Below are positions 53,598 to 62,820 of a stretch of DNA of 64,000 bases, piece after piece. The position numbers were made by a program, and so were the translations under genes. Source of the DNA: Thiohalocapsa halophila (GTDB lineage: Bacteria; Pseudomonadota; Gammaproteobacteria; Chromatiales; Chromatiaceae). Positions within the stretch are counted from its first letter, which is position 1, and every line of letters starts with the position of its first letter. The DNA lies in NCBI RefSeq assembly GCF_016583825.1, contig NZ_NRRV01000012.1, forward strand, positions 35,901 to 99,900, given 5' to 3'. The notes beneath the pieces were generated by a model. It ran no database searches. It was not told the origin of the DNA and saw nothing but the letters and a program-made list of their open reading frames with translations.

Positions 53598-54974
53598 ATG
53601 GCGCATATCTATCTCGCTGCCACCCGCAAGTCCTCCGGCAAGACGACCCTCAGCATCGGCCTCTCGCGTGCGCTGTGCCGGCGGGGACGTAAGGTGCAGC
53701 CCTTCAAGAAGGGGCCGGACTACATCGATCCGCTGTGGCTGTCCCGCGCCGCCGGGCGGTCTTGTCTGAATCTCGACTATCACACGACCCCGGCCGAGGA
53801 GATCCAGGCAGCGTTCACCAGGGCGCTCGCAGATGCCGATCTCGGCTTCATCGAGGGCAATGTCGGGCTGTTCGACAGTGTCGATCTGCAAGGTGCCTAC
53901 AGCAACGCGGAGCTGGCGAAGCTGATCGAGGCGCCCGTGCTGCTGGTGGTGGACGTGCAGGGCCTGGGCCGGGGCATCGCGCCTTTGCTGCTCGGCTATC
54001 TCGCTTTCGATCCGGCGCTGCGCATCAGCGGGGTCATCCTGAACAAGGTCGGCGGCGCACGGCATGAGGCCAATCTTCGCCGGGTGGTTGAGTACTACAC
54101 GGATCTGCCCGTCATCGGCGCCGTGCCCCGGCTGGCGGACATCACCATCGAGGAGCGGCATCTGGGCCTGATGCCCAGCAACGAGGCGCAGGCCGCGGAG
54201 GCCACCGTCGAGCGCATCACCGAGAAGGTTGCCGCGCACGTGGATCTGGCCGCGGTGGAGCGCATCGCCGAAACGGCGGCGACACCCCCCGAGCCGCCGC
54301 CGTCGCCGCGAACCCTGCCAGCGAGCACCGAGCCCGTGCGCATCGGCATCGCCCGGGACGACGCCTTCGGCTTCTACTACCCGGACGATCTCGCGGCCTT
54401 GAGCGCCGCCGGCGCCGAGCTGGTTCCGTTCAGTCCGGTGGCCGATACGCAGCTCCCGGACGTGGATGCCCTGTTCATCGGCGGCGGCTTTCCGGAGATG
54501 CGCATGCAGGAGCTGGAAGCCAACACGGCCATGCGGACTGCGGTCGCCGATTTTATCCGGGCCGGCAACGCCGTCTATGCGGAGTGCGGCGGACTCATGT
54601 ATCTGACCGAGCGGCTGCATTGGCAGGGGCGCTGCTGCCGCATGTGCGGGGTCCTGCGCGCCGACGTGGCGATGCATGATCGCCCGCAAGGGCGAGGCTA
54701 TGTCCGTTTGGCAGAGACCCAGGCGTTTCCTTGGCCGCGCCGCGACGGGCGGGAGCCCGCGGAGATCCACGCCCATGAATTCCATCACTCCGCTGTCATC
54801 ACCCCGGATCCGGACTGGATCTACGGCTATCGGGTGCTGCGGGGGCAGGGTGTCGACGGCCGCCACGACGGGATCGTTTTGGGCAATCTGCTCGCCAACT
54901 ATGCGCATCTGCGCGATGTCGGCGGTGTCGACTGGACGGGCCGTTTCCTTGCGCACGTGCGGGCGCTCAAGTGA
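53598..54974 (+). CDS. dsrN: DsrN, siroheme amidating enzyme (CbiA-like)
   Basis: A 458-aa cobyrinic acid a,c-diamide synthase homologue. The P-loop is AATRKSSGKTTLSIGLS at the N-terminus. The C-terminal glutamine amidotransferase domain has the nucleophile in YAECGGLMYL and its His in EFHHSAV. DsrN amidates siroheme for DsrAB. ATG 53598 starts at the domain; the longer frame from 53553 adds basic residues. Confidence 0.96.
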   Translation: MAHIYLAATRKSSGKTTLSIGLSRALCRRGRKVQPFKKGPDYIDPLWLSRAAGRSCLNLDYHTTPAEEIQAAFTRALADADLGFIEGNVGLFDSVDLQGAYSNAELAKLIEAPVLLVVDVQGLGRGIAPLLLGYLAFDPALRISGVILNKVGGARHEANLRRVVEYYTDLPVIGAVPRLADITIEERHLGLMPSNEAQAAEATVERITEKVAAHVDLAAVERIAETAATPPEPPPSPRTLPASTEPVRIGIARDDAFGFYYPDDLAALSAAGAELVPFSPVADTQLPDVDALFIGGGFPEMRMQELEANTAMRTAVADFIRAGNAVYAECGGLMYLTERLHWQGRCCRMCGVLRADVAMHDRPQGRGYVRLAETQAFPWPRRDGREPAEIHAHEFHHSAVITPDPDWIYGYRVLRGQGVDGRHDGIVLGNLLANYAHLRDVGGVDWTGRFLAHVRALK

Positions 54975-55099
54975 GCGCCGCAGGGCAGGGTGGCGCGGCA
55001 GGTGGGGGCGACGGCGCAGCGACCGCCGCGTTATGATCGCCAAGTGACTACGCCGGCGTGGCGCTCGCCGGCTCCGCAGACAGCATTGGGAAGAGAGGC

Positions 55100-55417
55100 A
55101 TGTTCAAGTTGACGCCGGCTGCGGCCGAACAAGTCCTGAAAGCCGCGAAGCAGGGCAATGCCGAAGGCATGTCACTGCGCCTCGCTGCCGAGCAGAAGCC
55201 CGACGGTGCCATCGAATACCGCATGGGCTTCGAAGACTCCATCCAGGAGGACGACATCCGTTTCCAGAGTGAGGGTGTCGACCTGGTGCTGTCACCGGAA
55301 GACGTGCCACTGCTGGATCAGGCCACCATGGACTATGCGGAGGTGGAGCCCGGCAAGATGCACTTCATTTTTCTCAATCCGAAGGACCCGCACTACAAGC
55401 CGCCATCGGATGGCTGA
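55100..55417 (+). CDS. dsrR: DsrR, cysteine-less A-type carrier-like protein
   Basis: A 105-aa protein with the IscA/ErpA-like beta fold (FKLTPAAAEQVLKAAKQG, LRLAAEQKPDG, VDLVLSPEDVPLLDQATMDY). It lacks all the conserved cysteines, as reported for A. vinosum DsrR, which acts in post-transcriptional control of dsr expression rather than cluster transfer. AGAGAGG ribosome site before ATG 55100. Confidence 0.95.
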   Translation: MFKLTPAAAEQVLKAAKQGNAEGMSLRLAAEQKPDGAIEYRMGFEDSIQEDDIRFQSEGVDLVLSPEDVPLLDQATMDYAEVEPGKMHFIFLNPKDPHYKPPSDG

Positions 55418-55429
55418 GGCGCGAGCTGC

Positions 55430-55456
55430 GAGGAGCGAGTAACGGGTTACGAGCAG
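55430..55456. repeat. degenerate CGAGTAAC-type repeat after dsrR
   Basis: Contains one CGAGTAAC unit, as in the 10972-11019 heptamer array, and the palindrome GTAAC-GG-GTTAC (55439-55450), directly after the dsrR stop. Probably a decayed or minimal array. Confidence 0.5.
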
Positions 55457-55593
55457 CCAGCGATCAGGGCTGGTCCCAAGGGCCTTCGGCAAGTATCTGC
55501 ACTGCTGCTCGCGCATTGACTTCGTGATACCGCTGTAGCCGAGCTGCGTCGCTTACAGCGGCATCGTCGACCCTCGACCCTCGAAACTTCATC

Positions 55594-56721
55594 ATGGAGC
55601 TTGCGAGCGAAGACAACTTCCGCCTCAACGTGCTGCTCGCCAACAAGCCCAAGGCGATCCGCATCGACGAATCCAAGCTCATCGTCTACGGGCTGTCAGA
55701 CAAGGGCGAGGCCAAGGTCGACCTGAATCCGACCGGCCGTCCGGAGCAGTATCTGCGCGCCGTCAAGGAGCTGATCTCGGGCCACATCCTCGGCTCGCCC
55801 GGTGGCTACCCCGTATATCTCAAGCGTTGGACCCGGATGGGCCAGATGCGCGACGAGAGCCTGGAGCAGCTGCTGATGCTCGGCGAGCCCGAGGCGGTGG
55901 TGGCCGCCGTCGGCTCGCCCGGTCTGACCGAAGAGCTCGCGCGCCGCGCGTGGTGGGCTATGGAGGATGCCGACAACGCCCGGCGCATGCTCCAGAACCC
56001 CAACATCGTCGCGAGCGGCATGGGTCCGGTGTTGGCGGATTACGTTCTGGACTATCTACCCTTCGAGACCGAAACGGATCAGCAGACGGACTCGGTGCGC
56101 CTCATCCTCCAGCCCGGCTTGCTGGAGCCTGCGAAAGTGGACGATCTCTGGTCCAAGTCCGGGCGTAAGCAGGCCTATCTGGTGGGCTTTTTGCAGGCGC
56201 GGCCGGACGATCTGCCGCAGCCGCTGGCGCCGCGTTCCGATGCCGATGTGCTCGCGGATCAGCTGGCACCGCTGAGCGGTGCCGGCAACCCGGCTGCCAG
56301 GCTGTTGCTGCGGGCACTGTCGGGGGCCGGCCAGACCTATCTCAAGACGGTGGCCGCGGTGCTCGAGAAACCGCCGAACCAGGACGTGGTCACCGCCGCC
56401 TTCGACTGCCTAAGGGACTATTTTGCAGATCTGCGCCCGGAGGGCGATCCAAAGCTGCCGCTGCCGGAGCTCGAGGCCGAGGCCCGGGCCTTTGCCGCAG
56501 GCGATGGCGCCCCAGTTGCCGTGCAAGCGCTGCTGGCGTCTTGCCCGCAGGCGCGGGGCGATGTTGCGGCCATGCGCATTCTCTCGGGCGTTGGCTATGG
56601 GGTGATTCGTCCGGTGCTGCGCGATCCCACGACTCTGGGCAGCCTGATGCGGCGTAAGCTCCAGCCGATTATGGACCCCATTCAGGCACAGCTTGCTAGC
56701 CTTCGAAGGGCTGAGGGCTGA
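55594..56721 (+). CDS. dsrS: DsrS, sulfur oxidation accessory protein
   Basis: A 375-aa soluble protein matching DsrS, the last gene of the A. vinosum dsr cluster, known to be needed for full Dsr protein levels at a post-transcriptional stage. Landmarks are LRIDESKLIVYGLSDKGEAK-like N-terminal strands, GSPGGYPVYLKRWTRMGQM and WWAMEDADNARRML. Its last codons and stop come from the heptamer array that follows (56708-56756). Confidence 0.93.
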   Translation: MELASEDNFRLNVLLANKPKAIRIDESKLIVYGLSDKGEAKVDLNPTGRPEQYLRAVKELISGHILGSPGGYPVYLKRWTRMGQMRDESLEQLLMLGEPEAVVAAVGSPGLTEELARRAWWAMEDADNARRMLQNPNIVASGMGPVLADYVLDYLPFETETDQQTDSVRLILQPGLLEPAKVDDLWSKSGRKQAYLVGFLQARPDDLPQPLAPRSDADVLADQLAPLSGAGNPAARLLLRALSGAGQTYLKTVAAVLEKPPNQDVVTAAFDCLRDYFADLRPEGDPKLPLPELEAEARAFAAGDGAPVAVQALLASCPQARGDVAAMRILSGVGYGVIRPVLRDPTTLGSLMRRKLQPIMDPIQAQLASLRRAEG

Positions 56722-56756
56722 GGGCTGAGGGCTGAGGGCTGAGGGCTGAGGGCTGA
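56708..56756. repeat. perfect heptamer array (GGGCTGA)7 at the dsrS stop
   Basis: Seven exact GGGCTGA units start inside the last dsrS codons and supply its stop (TGA at 56719-56721). Because 7 is not a multiple of 3, unit gain or loss upstream of the stop would alter the dsrS C-terminus. Third gene in this window with such an array at its stop codon. Confidence 0.95.
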
Positions 56757-56820
56757 GGCCTCGGCATCTCAGCCGGTAACTGCGCCGCGATGTCGCGCCA
56801 TGCGGCCGAGGGATGTCGGG

Positions 56821-57888
56821 TCAGCGCGGGCGCTTCGGCTCGCGTCTGCGGGCGGCGGCCTCGGCGAGCTCTTCCAGCATGGGGACGGTGTCGTCCCAGC
56901 CGATGCAGGCGTCGGTGATGCTCTGGCCGTAGCGCAAGGCCACCTCCTGCTTCAGGTCTTGGCGGCCGGCCACCAGGTGACTTTCGATCATGGCGCCGAT
57001 GATGCGCCGGTCGCCGCGCGCAATCTGTCCGGATACGTCCTCGCAGACGCGCAGCTGCTTGTCGTGCTGCTTGCGGCTGTTGGCGTGGCTGAAGTCGATC
57101 ATGATCTTCGGCCGCAGCCCGGCCTCTTCGATGGCTTCCGCGGCGATGTTGACGCTTTCGGTGTCGTAGTTCGGGCGGCTGCCGCCGCGCAGAATGATGT
57201 GCGTGTCCAGATTGCCGCGGGTGTTGAAGATCGCGGACTGGCCGTCCTTGGTCAGCGACATGAACACATGCGGGCGCGCGGCGGCGTGGATGGCGTCGAT
57301 GGCCACCTTGACGCTGCCGTCGGTGGCGTTCTTGAAGCCCACGGGGCAGGACAGGCCGGAGGCGAGCTCGCGGTGGCCCTGGCTTTCAGTGGTGCGTGCG
57401 CCGATGGCGCCCCAGCTCACTAGGTCCGCGATGTACTGCGGGCTGATCAGGTCCAGAAACTCCGTGCCCGCGGGGACGCCAAGCTCGTTCAGGTCCAGGA
57501 GCAGCTTGCGCGCGAGGCCGAGCCCCTTGTTGATCTCGAAGCTGCCGTCGAGGTTGGGGTCATTGATGAGCCCCTTCCAGCCGACGGTGGAGCGCGGCTT
57601 CTCGAAGTAGACCCGCATCACGATCATGAGCCGGTCCGCCAGCGCCCGGCGGACCTCTGCCAGGCGCCGGGCATAGTCCATCGCCGCGTCGGCATCGTGC
57701 ACGGAGCAGGGCCCCGCCACCACCAGCAGCCGGTCGTCGTCGCCGTGCAGGATGCGCTGGATTTCGCTGCGCGCGTGGAACACCGTTTCCGCGGCGGTGT
57801 CGGTGATGGGGAACTCGGCGTGCAGGTCCTTTGGTGCAATGACCTGCTTGATTTCGCGGATGCGGAGGTCGTCGGTTTCGGGGCGCAT
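56821..57888 (-). CDS. aroG: 3-deoxy-7-phosphoheptulonate (DAHP) synthase
   Basis: A 355-aa type I DAHP synthase. Landmarks: LLVVAGPCSVHDADAAMDYA, RVYFEKPRSTVGWKGLINDP, ELGVPAGTEFLDLISPQY, GARTTESQGHRELASGL and metal-site residues in IDFSHANSRKQ and ITDACIGWDDT. It makes the first shikimate intermediate from PEP and erythrose 4-phosphate. Which of the AroF/G/H feedback classes applies is not resolved. ATG 57888 fits the family start. Confidence 0.93.
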   Translation of the reverse strand: MRPETDDLRIREIKQVIAPKDLHAEFPITDTAAETVFHARSEIQRILHGDDDRLLVVAGPCSVHDADAAMDYARRLAEVRRALADRLMIVMRVYFEKPRSTVGWKGLINDPNLDGSFEINKGLGLARKLLLDLNELGVPAGTEFLDLISPQYIADLVSWGAIGARTTESQGHRELASGLSCPVGFKNATDGSVKVAIDAIHAAARPHVFMSLTKDGQSAIFNTRGNLDTHIILRGGSRPNYDTESVNIAAEAIEEAGLRPKIMIDFSHANSRKQHDKQLRVCEDVSGQIARGDRRIIGAMIESHLVAGRQDLKQEVALRYGQSITDACIGWDDTVPMLEELAEAAARRREPKRPR

Positions 57889-58191
57889 GGAATCTGGGGC
57901 GCGGTTGTTTGGGACGACGGCTGCCGCTTGAGCAGCGCGTCCGGCGGGCTGCTGCCGCCGCTGATCAAGCCTATCAGTATAACGGAACATAGCCCTAAGA
58001 GGTCGCGCGCGACTCGGCCAAGACCCGGTCACAGGCATGGCTTGCGCCTGCGCCGACACCGTACAATAGGGGGCTTTTGTCGGCGAATGCACAGCTGTGC
58101 CGCCGCAGTGCATTCCGCGCCACCGGGTGCCCGGCTGCCTTGCTCATCGCGGCCGAGCCCGCTGGTCCTGCTGTCAGACTGAAACACTGCA
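57889..58191. other. divergent promoter region of aroG and the lipocalin gene
   Basis: No gene is seen in 303 bp. A TACAAT at 58062-58067 is a possible -10 for the rightward gene, but the best -35 (TTGCGC) is only 14 bp away, so it is weak. Confidence 0.5.
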
Positions 58192-58920
58192 ATGAAGAAC
58201 GACGGATCCAGTCAGGGGCCGGGACAGCCTTCGCCCCCCAAGACCGCCCGGCCGAAGCCGCGCGGGCGTCGGCGCCGCGGCGCCGGGGAGCTCGATGCTT
58301 GGGCCGAGGAGATCTATGCCGCCCCCAAGGACAAGCCGACGGCGGACGAGGGGGAGGCCCAGGTTATCGTCAGCACCCGGCTGCGTAAGCCCAAGGTGCA
58401 CTTGATGGCGCCCGCAACCGCCGGCTACGTAGACCTGCGCGCCTACATGGGCCGCTGGTACGAGATCGCCCGGCTGCCCTATTTCACCCAGCGCCGCTGT
58501 ATGAAGGACGTGCACGCCGACTATGTGCTCGGCGATGACGGTATGGTCTATGTCACCAACCGCTGCACCCATCAAGACGGCACGATCGGCACCGCCAAGG
58601 GAGTTGCGCGGGTCGTGGACCGCAGCACCAATGCGCGCCTAGAGATCAGCTTCCGCACCCTCTATGGAGTGCATGTGCTTTGGGACGACTATTGGATCAT
58701 CGGCGTCGGCGCCGACTACGAGTACGCGCTGGTCGGGCAGCCCACGCGTAAGCGCGGCTGGGTACTGAGCCGCGATCGCAGCCCGAGCGAGCAGCAGGTC
58801 GAGGCCTGGCTCGCGGAGTTCGCGGACAAGGGCTTTCCGGCGGACGAGCTCCTGCGCACGCGGCAAGATCCGGGCGCAGATGCAGCGACCAGCGAGCCGG
58901 CCGCTGCCCCAGCGGACTGA
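58192..58920 (+). CDS. lipocalin family protein (Blc-like)
   Basis: A 242-aa protein. Residues ~80-210 form a bacterial lipocalin: YMGRWYEIARLPYFTQRRC, YVTNRCTHQDGTIGTAKG, and the closing DYEYALVGQPTRKRGWVLSR. Unlike E. coli Blc, it has no signal or lipobox. Instead a ~75-residue basic, Pro-rich N-terminus (RPKPRGRRRRGAGE) precedes the barrel, and an Ala/Pro tail follows. A cytosolic or nucleoid-associated lipocalin, or a different start, is possible. Confidence 0.85.
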   Translation: MKNDGSSQGPGQPSPPKTARPKPRGRRRRGAGELDAWAEEIYAAPKDKPTADEGEAQVIVSTRLRKPKVHLMAPATAGYVDLRAYMGRWYEIARLPYFTQRRCMKDVHADYVLGDDGMVYVTNRCTHQDGTIGTAKGVARVVDRSTNARLEISFRTLYGVHVLWDDYWIIGVGADYEYALVGQPTRKRGWVLSRDRSPSEQQVEAWLAEFADKGFPADELLRTRQDPGADAATSEPAAAPAD

Positions 58921-59005
58921 GTCCGGCTCGCGGCTCGGGGAGATCGCTTCGCCCGCTCCGCATCTCGGTCGCCCGGCGGTCTCCGGGCGGCCGCCGACGC
59001 GTCAA

Positions 59006-60721
59006 CCTAGATACAGCAGTTCAGGGTTGCTGAGCACAGCCTAACTTGCTGAAATCCCTGCGCAAGGAGGTGCCCATGAACGACCTTTCTCTTCACCCAT
59101 CGGGTGCGGCGCCGACGCCGCCCGAATCAGACTGCCGAGCGCTGGTGCCAGCCGAGGGGCCGGTTGCTGTAGACACATTCGGTGGTCGCGTGCATGTCGA
59201 GTGGGACCCGTCGGCGGCGGTTACGCCGCTCGGCCAGCTCCCGTTCTTCGCCGAGTTCCTGAAGGTCAGCGGCCGGTTCGACCAGTGGGTAGAGACATGC
59301 CCGGTCAGCTGGCGCAGCAACAACGCGCCGAACAAGCGCGATGTGCTGGGCACAGCGGTGCTGGCGATCCTCTGTGGCCACTGGCGCTATGCGCACATCA
59401 GTGCGCTGCGCGGCGATCAAGTCAACGCCGAGCTGCTCGGGATGGAGAAGATGGTCAGCGAGGATTCGGTGCGTGCGACCTTCGCCCGGATGGACGAGGA
59501 CGCGGCGCTCGCGTGGTTGCGCCGGCACCTGCTGGCGGTCACCGAGCCGCTGCTCGCCGAGCCGTGGATTCTCGACGCCGATGTCACCGTCAAGCCCATC
59601 TATGGGCATCAAGAGGGGGCCGTGCTCGGCTACAACCCGCATAAGCCCGGACGGCCCTCGCATACCTACCATACCTACATGATTGCCCACCTGCGCCTCG
59701 TGCTCGACGTGGAGGTGCAGCCCGGCAACCAGCACCACTCGAAATTCAGCGCACCGGGGCTGTGGGATCTGCTCGATCGCATCGGCCGGGCGCGCTGGCC
59801 GCGGCTGCTGCGCGGGGATCGCGACTGGGGCACCGAGGGGAACATGCAACGCTGCGAGCAGGCGGGGCTGGCGTACCTGTTCAAGCAGCGCATGACCAAA
59901 CGCACCAAGGCGCTGGTGGAGCGGCTGTTGCGCGATGCCGAGTGGACCAATGCCGGTCAGGGCTGGCAGGGCGCGGAAGCCCAGTTGCGCCTCGCGGGCT
60001 GGAGCCGCGCGCGTCGTGTCGTCGTGCTGCGTCGGCGTCTGAAGAAAGACCTCGCCATCGAGGACCGTGGCGAGTCCGGCCAGCTGCGCCTGAGCTTCAC
60101 CGAGGTCGAGGACGACGTGCGCCTCTACGAGTACGCGGTGCTCGTGACCTCGCTCGACGCCGAGATCCTCACCATCGCCGGCCTCTACCGCGACCGCGCC
60201 GACTGCGAGAACAACTTCGACGAGCTCAAGAATCAGTGGGGTTGGGGCGGGTTCACCACCACCGACCTCAAGCGCTGCCGGATCATGGCCAGTATGACCG
60301 CGCTGGTCTACGACTGGTGGAGCATCTTCGCGCGCCTCGCCGAGCCCGACAAGCACAGCGAGTCGATCACCTCGCGCCCGCTGTTGCTCAACGCCCCGGC
60401 GCGCCGCATCGACCATGCCCGCCAGCGCCGCTTGGTCATCAGCCACCACCATGCCGAGGCCGGCTGGGTTGAGCGCGCCTGTCGCAACCTTGCCGCCTTC
60501 CTCCACGGCCTGCGGCTGACTGCGGAGCAGTTGACGCCGACCCAGCGCTGGTACCGCATCCTCTCGCGGGCGATGCGCAAGTACCTCCACGGCCGCCAGC
60601 TGCAGCCGCCCGACCCACTGCCGGCGCCGCCCTGAGCCGGCGGCGGCTGCGACATCACGTTCTGTGCACCGCATCGGCCTGCGAAATTCGCCGGCCGAAG
60701 GGTTCAACTGCTCTTTTTAGG
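59006..60721 (+). mobile_element. IS1380-family insertion sequence, complete
   Basis: A 1716-bp element. The left end, CCTAGATACAGCAGTT (59006-59021), and the right end in reverse complement, CCTAAAAAGAGCAGTT (60706-60721), form imperfect 16-bp terminal repeats. It is flanked by a perfect 5-bp duplication, GTCAA, at 59001-59005 and 60722-60726. The size, transposase and duplication length agree with the IS1380 family. The intact target duplication implies recent insertion. The right copy contains the ubiT stop codon. Confidence 0.9.
59076..60635 (+). CDS. IS1380-family transposase
   Basis: A 519-aa DDE transposase with the family blocks ILDADVTVKPIYGHQEGAVL, PHKPGRPSHTYHTYMIAHLRL, LRGDRDWGTEGN, and YRDRADCENNFDELKNQWGWG, which hold the catalytic Asp/Asp/Glu residues. 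ATG 59076 has an excellent AAGGAGGTG site; the longer frame begins in the left terminal region. No frameshift is seen, so the element may be active. Confidence 0.93.
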   Translation: MNDLSLHPSGAAPTPPESDCRALVPAEGPVAVDTFGGRVHVEWDPSAAVTPLGQLPFFAEFLKVSGRFDQWVETCPVSWRSNNAPNKRDVLGTAVLAILCGHWRYAHISALRGDQVNAELLGMEKMVSEDSVRATFARMDEDAALAWLRRHLLAVTEPLLAEPWILDADVTVKPIYGHQEGAVLGYNPHKPGRPSHTYHTYMIAHLRLVLDVEVQPGNQHHSKFSAPGLWDLLDRIGRARWPRLLRGDRDWGTEGNMQRCEQAGLAYLFKQRMTKRTKALVERLLRDAEWTNAGQGWQGAEAQLRLAGWSRARRVVVLRRRLKKDLAIEDRGESGQLRLSFTEVEDDVRLYEYAVLVTSLDAEILTIAGLYRDRADCENNFDELKNQWGWGGFTTTDLKRCRIMASMTALVYDWWSIFARLAEPDKHSESITSRPLLLNAPARRIDHARQRRLVISHHHAEAGWVERACRNLAAFLHGLRLTAEQLTPTQRWYRILSRAMRKYLHGRQLQPPDPLPAPP

Positions 60722-60722
60722 G

Positions 60723-61217
60723 TCAACGCTGCTGCACGCCGAAGCGGCTCAACAACTGCGTGGCCCGATTCATCACATCCAGCAGCGGGCCGACGCGGCC
60801 CTCCAGCTCGATGCTGTCCAGCAGGTTCTTGGCATAGAGCCCGAGCTCGGTATCTCCGCCGAGGCGCAGGCGCCGGTTGAAGAACAGCGTATCCGGGTCC
60901 TCCCTGCGTGTGGCCAGCAGCAGGAGCTCATAGGTGTTGCCCTCGATGCTGACATCAGCGGCGGCGCCGTGTCGTGCCGCTTCCAAGCGGCCTTGGCGCA
61001 GCGTGAGCCGGTAATCGAGGCGGGCGTCCTCGACGCTGATGCGCAGGACCTTATGATCCAGGAAGTCGAGCTCCCCCTCCGCAAGCTCTGGCTTGAGGAC
61101 TCGGTTTAGGATCTGTGCGAGCACGGCACTGTTCAGCCGAGCCGGGATCAGGCCGAGCGGCAGGGTCAGTACTGCGGGGAGCCGCGGAGCATGAAAGGCG
61201 TCTGTGCGTTCGGACAT
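60723..61217 (-). CDS. ubiT: UbiT, anaerobic ubiquinone biosynthesis accessory factor
   Basis: A 164-aa SCP2-domain lipid-binding protein matching E. coli UbiT/YhbT: PLGLIPARLNSAVLAQILNRVL, ELDFLDHKVLRISVED, then TRREDPDTLFFNRRLRLGGD and TELGLYAKNLLDSIELE. UbiT works with the UbiU/UbiV hydroxylases in oxygen-independent ubiquinone synthesis; those genes are not in the window. The IS1380 insertion ends immediately after its stop codon, leaving the reading frame intact. Confidence 0.9.
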   Translation of the reverse strand: MSERTDAFHAPRLPAVLTLPLGLIPARLNSAVLAQILNRVLKPELAEGELDFLDHKVLRISVEDARLDYRLTLRQGRLEAARHGAAADVSIEGNTYELLLLATRREDPDTLFFNRRLRLGGDTELGLYAKNLLDSIELEGRVGPLLDVMNRATQLLSRFGVQQR

Positions 61218-61411
61218 GGTACAAATTCTAAGCAGGCGGATGGCCGCTGGCGCCCGCGTCCGCTCGGGCGATCAGCGCGCCGGAAGCCTTCGCGGCACTG
61301 CACCGCGATGCCCTGACGTCGCTTGCGTGCTGCCCGGCCGGATGCTGCGCGATTGTCCGGAGGCGTTGGCTCCGGGATGCTCGGGTCGAGGTGATGCGCC
61401 GGCAGCGTCGC

Positions 61412-62005
61412 TCAAGCGGCGGTAATCAAGCCCCGGGCGCGAAGGTCATGGATCTCTGGCCAAAACTCGGTGCGCAGTCGCCGCCACTCCATGATGAACC
61501 AGGGGGTCACGCGTTCCGGCTCTTCTTGAATCAGCCGATCCACTTCGACACTCGGCATCCACCGCCAGGCCGCGATCTCACCCGGATTCACGTCGATACG
61601 CACCGGTGCCGGCACCTTGCCGACGAAGACTGAGCACAGCTCGTGCTCGGCGCCCGTGTCGCCGAAGATGGCTTGATATTGAAAGCGATACAGGAACTTG
61701 AGGTCCACGTCGACGGCAAGCTCCTCGCGCAGCCGGCGGTGCACGGCTTGCTCGTAGCTCTCGCCACGGCGCGGATGGCTGCAGCAGCTGTTTGACCAAT
61801 ACAGGGGCCAGAGCGGCTTGGTGCCGCTGCGCTGCTGGAGCAGCACCTCGTCGTTCTCCGTGAACAGGAAGATCGAGAAGGCGCGGTGCAGCAGGCCGTC
61901 TCCGAGATGGGCATTGACCTTGGTCTCGTAGCCAGTGACGTTGTCTTCGCCGTCCACGAGGATCAGCGGCTCGTTATCGAAGGATACGGTCTTGTGCTTG
62001 TTCAA
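61412..62005 (-). CDS. idi: isopentenyl-diphosphate delta-isomerase, type 1
   Basis: A 197-aa Nudix-fold Idi. Features are LHRAFSIFLFTENDEVLLQQR, WSNSCCSHPRRGESYEQAV with the catalytic Cys, RRLREELAVDVDLKFLYRFQY and the EHELCSVFVGKV catalytic Glu region. It interconverts IPP and DMAPP. In phototrophs it supports carotenoid, bacteriochlorophyll side-chain and quinone synthesis. Confidence 0.95.
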   Translation of the reverse strand: MNKHKTVSFDNEPLILVDGEDNVTGYETKVNAHLGDGLLHRAFSIFLFTENDEVLLQQRSGTKPLWPLYWSNSCCSHPRRGESYEQAVHRRLREELAVDVDLKFLYRFQYQAIFGDTGAEHELCSVFVGKVPAPVRIDVNPGEIAAWRWMPSVEVDRLIQEEPERVTPWFIMEWRRLRTEFWPEIHDLRARGLITAA

Positions 62006-62570
62006 GTGCGATCTCCTGCCCGTTTGGACCGCTCAGCGGTGCGTCGGCGTGCGGACTGCTGTCGCGTTCGGTGGCGCAAACCGCCACGCTAGCCCAGGCC
62101 GACAAGAAAGATTGACACAAGCGGCGTCAATTGAACTTGACGATACGCAACTATCTTGGCGATATACACGTTCTGCGCAATGCGCTGCGGCCAGCAAGCC
62201 CGGTGCAGACTCGCGGCCTTTGCGAATGCGCCCATGGCTGGCAGGCTAGAGCCCGACCGGATCTTCTAATAGGCAAGGTTTGGGCCAACGCCTGGCTGGC
62301 GTAACTGTCCATGCCCATGGGTGTGCATACAAACCTTTGTTTTGCATATTGTTCGGAGTTTGCCGCCTGGCGCCGCCAGCGGGCGGGATGGCCTTATCAG
62401 CGAGGCCTTTGCAACAGGACTGTAAAGAATACTGACAGCGCTAGGCATCAGCGGCCTGTCAGTACACATAACTGGCGGAGCCGTCTCATCGTCGCCAACC
62501 GTGGGAGCCGTCTAGACACAGACGGCGCAGACCATCGGACATCACCCGGTGGCTGCGCCCGGCTGAAAGC
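62006..62570. other. gene-free stretch upstream of idi
   Basis: No supported gene in 565 bp. Near idi, TTGAC motifs occur at 62112-62116, inverted as GTCAA at 62126-62130 and again at 62137-62141. They could include an idi -35 or an operator. The remainder is lower in GC than its neighbours and shows nothing recognisable. Confidence 0.55.
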
Positions 62571-62809
62571 CTAGGAGACGGTGCGCCGGCCCTCGGGGTC
62601 GGCCTCGAGCTTTTTGACTCCGAGCGGCTGCACCTTGAGCTTGAGCGCGGTGACGGCGAAGAGGTCCTCAGTAGGCTCCGGCAGTCGGCACCTCGATGCC
62701 GGACTCGACCATGGTGGTGCACACAAGCACGTTGAAGCGCCGGTGGTAGAAGTCCCGCATGAGGCGCTCCAGGTCCTTCTGCTCGCATCTGGCCGTGGGC
62801 GTACTCCAC
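62571..62809 (-). pseudogene. mfd fragment, frameshifted
   Basis: Three minus-strand frames read pieces of transcription-repair coupling factor in order: VEYAHGQMR, then QKDLERLMRDFYHRRFNVLV with VCTTMVESGIEVPTA (the translocase motif region), then TEDLFAVTALKLKVQPLGVKKLEA from the C-terminal domain. Two frameshifts and a large internal deletion separate them. The intact mfd 3' end is only 1 kb to the right, so this is a partial duplicate. Confidence 0.75.
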
Positions 62810-62820
62810 CCGTGCGCTCG

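Noticed and set aside
62112..62130. FNR-type box upstream of idi
   Set aside because: TTGAC and GTCAA half-sites are present but the spacer is 9 bp, not the 4 bp needed for FNR/NnrR dimers.
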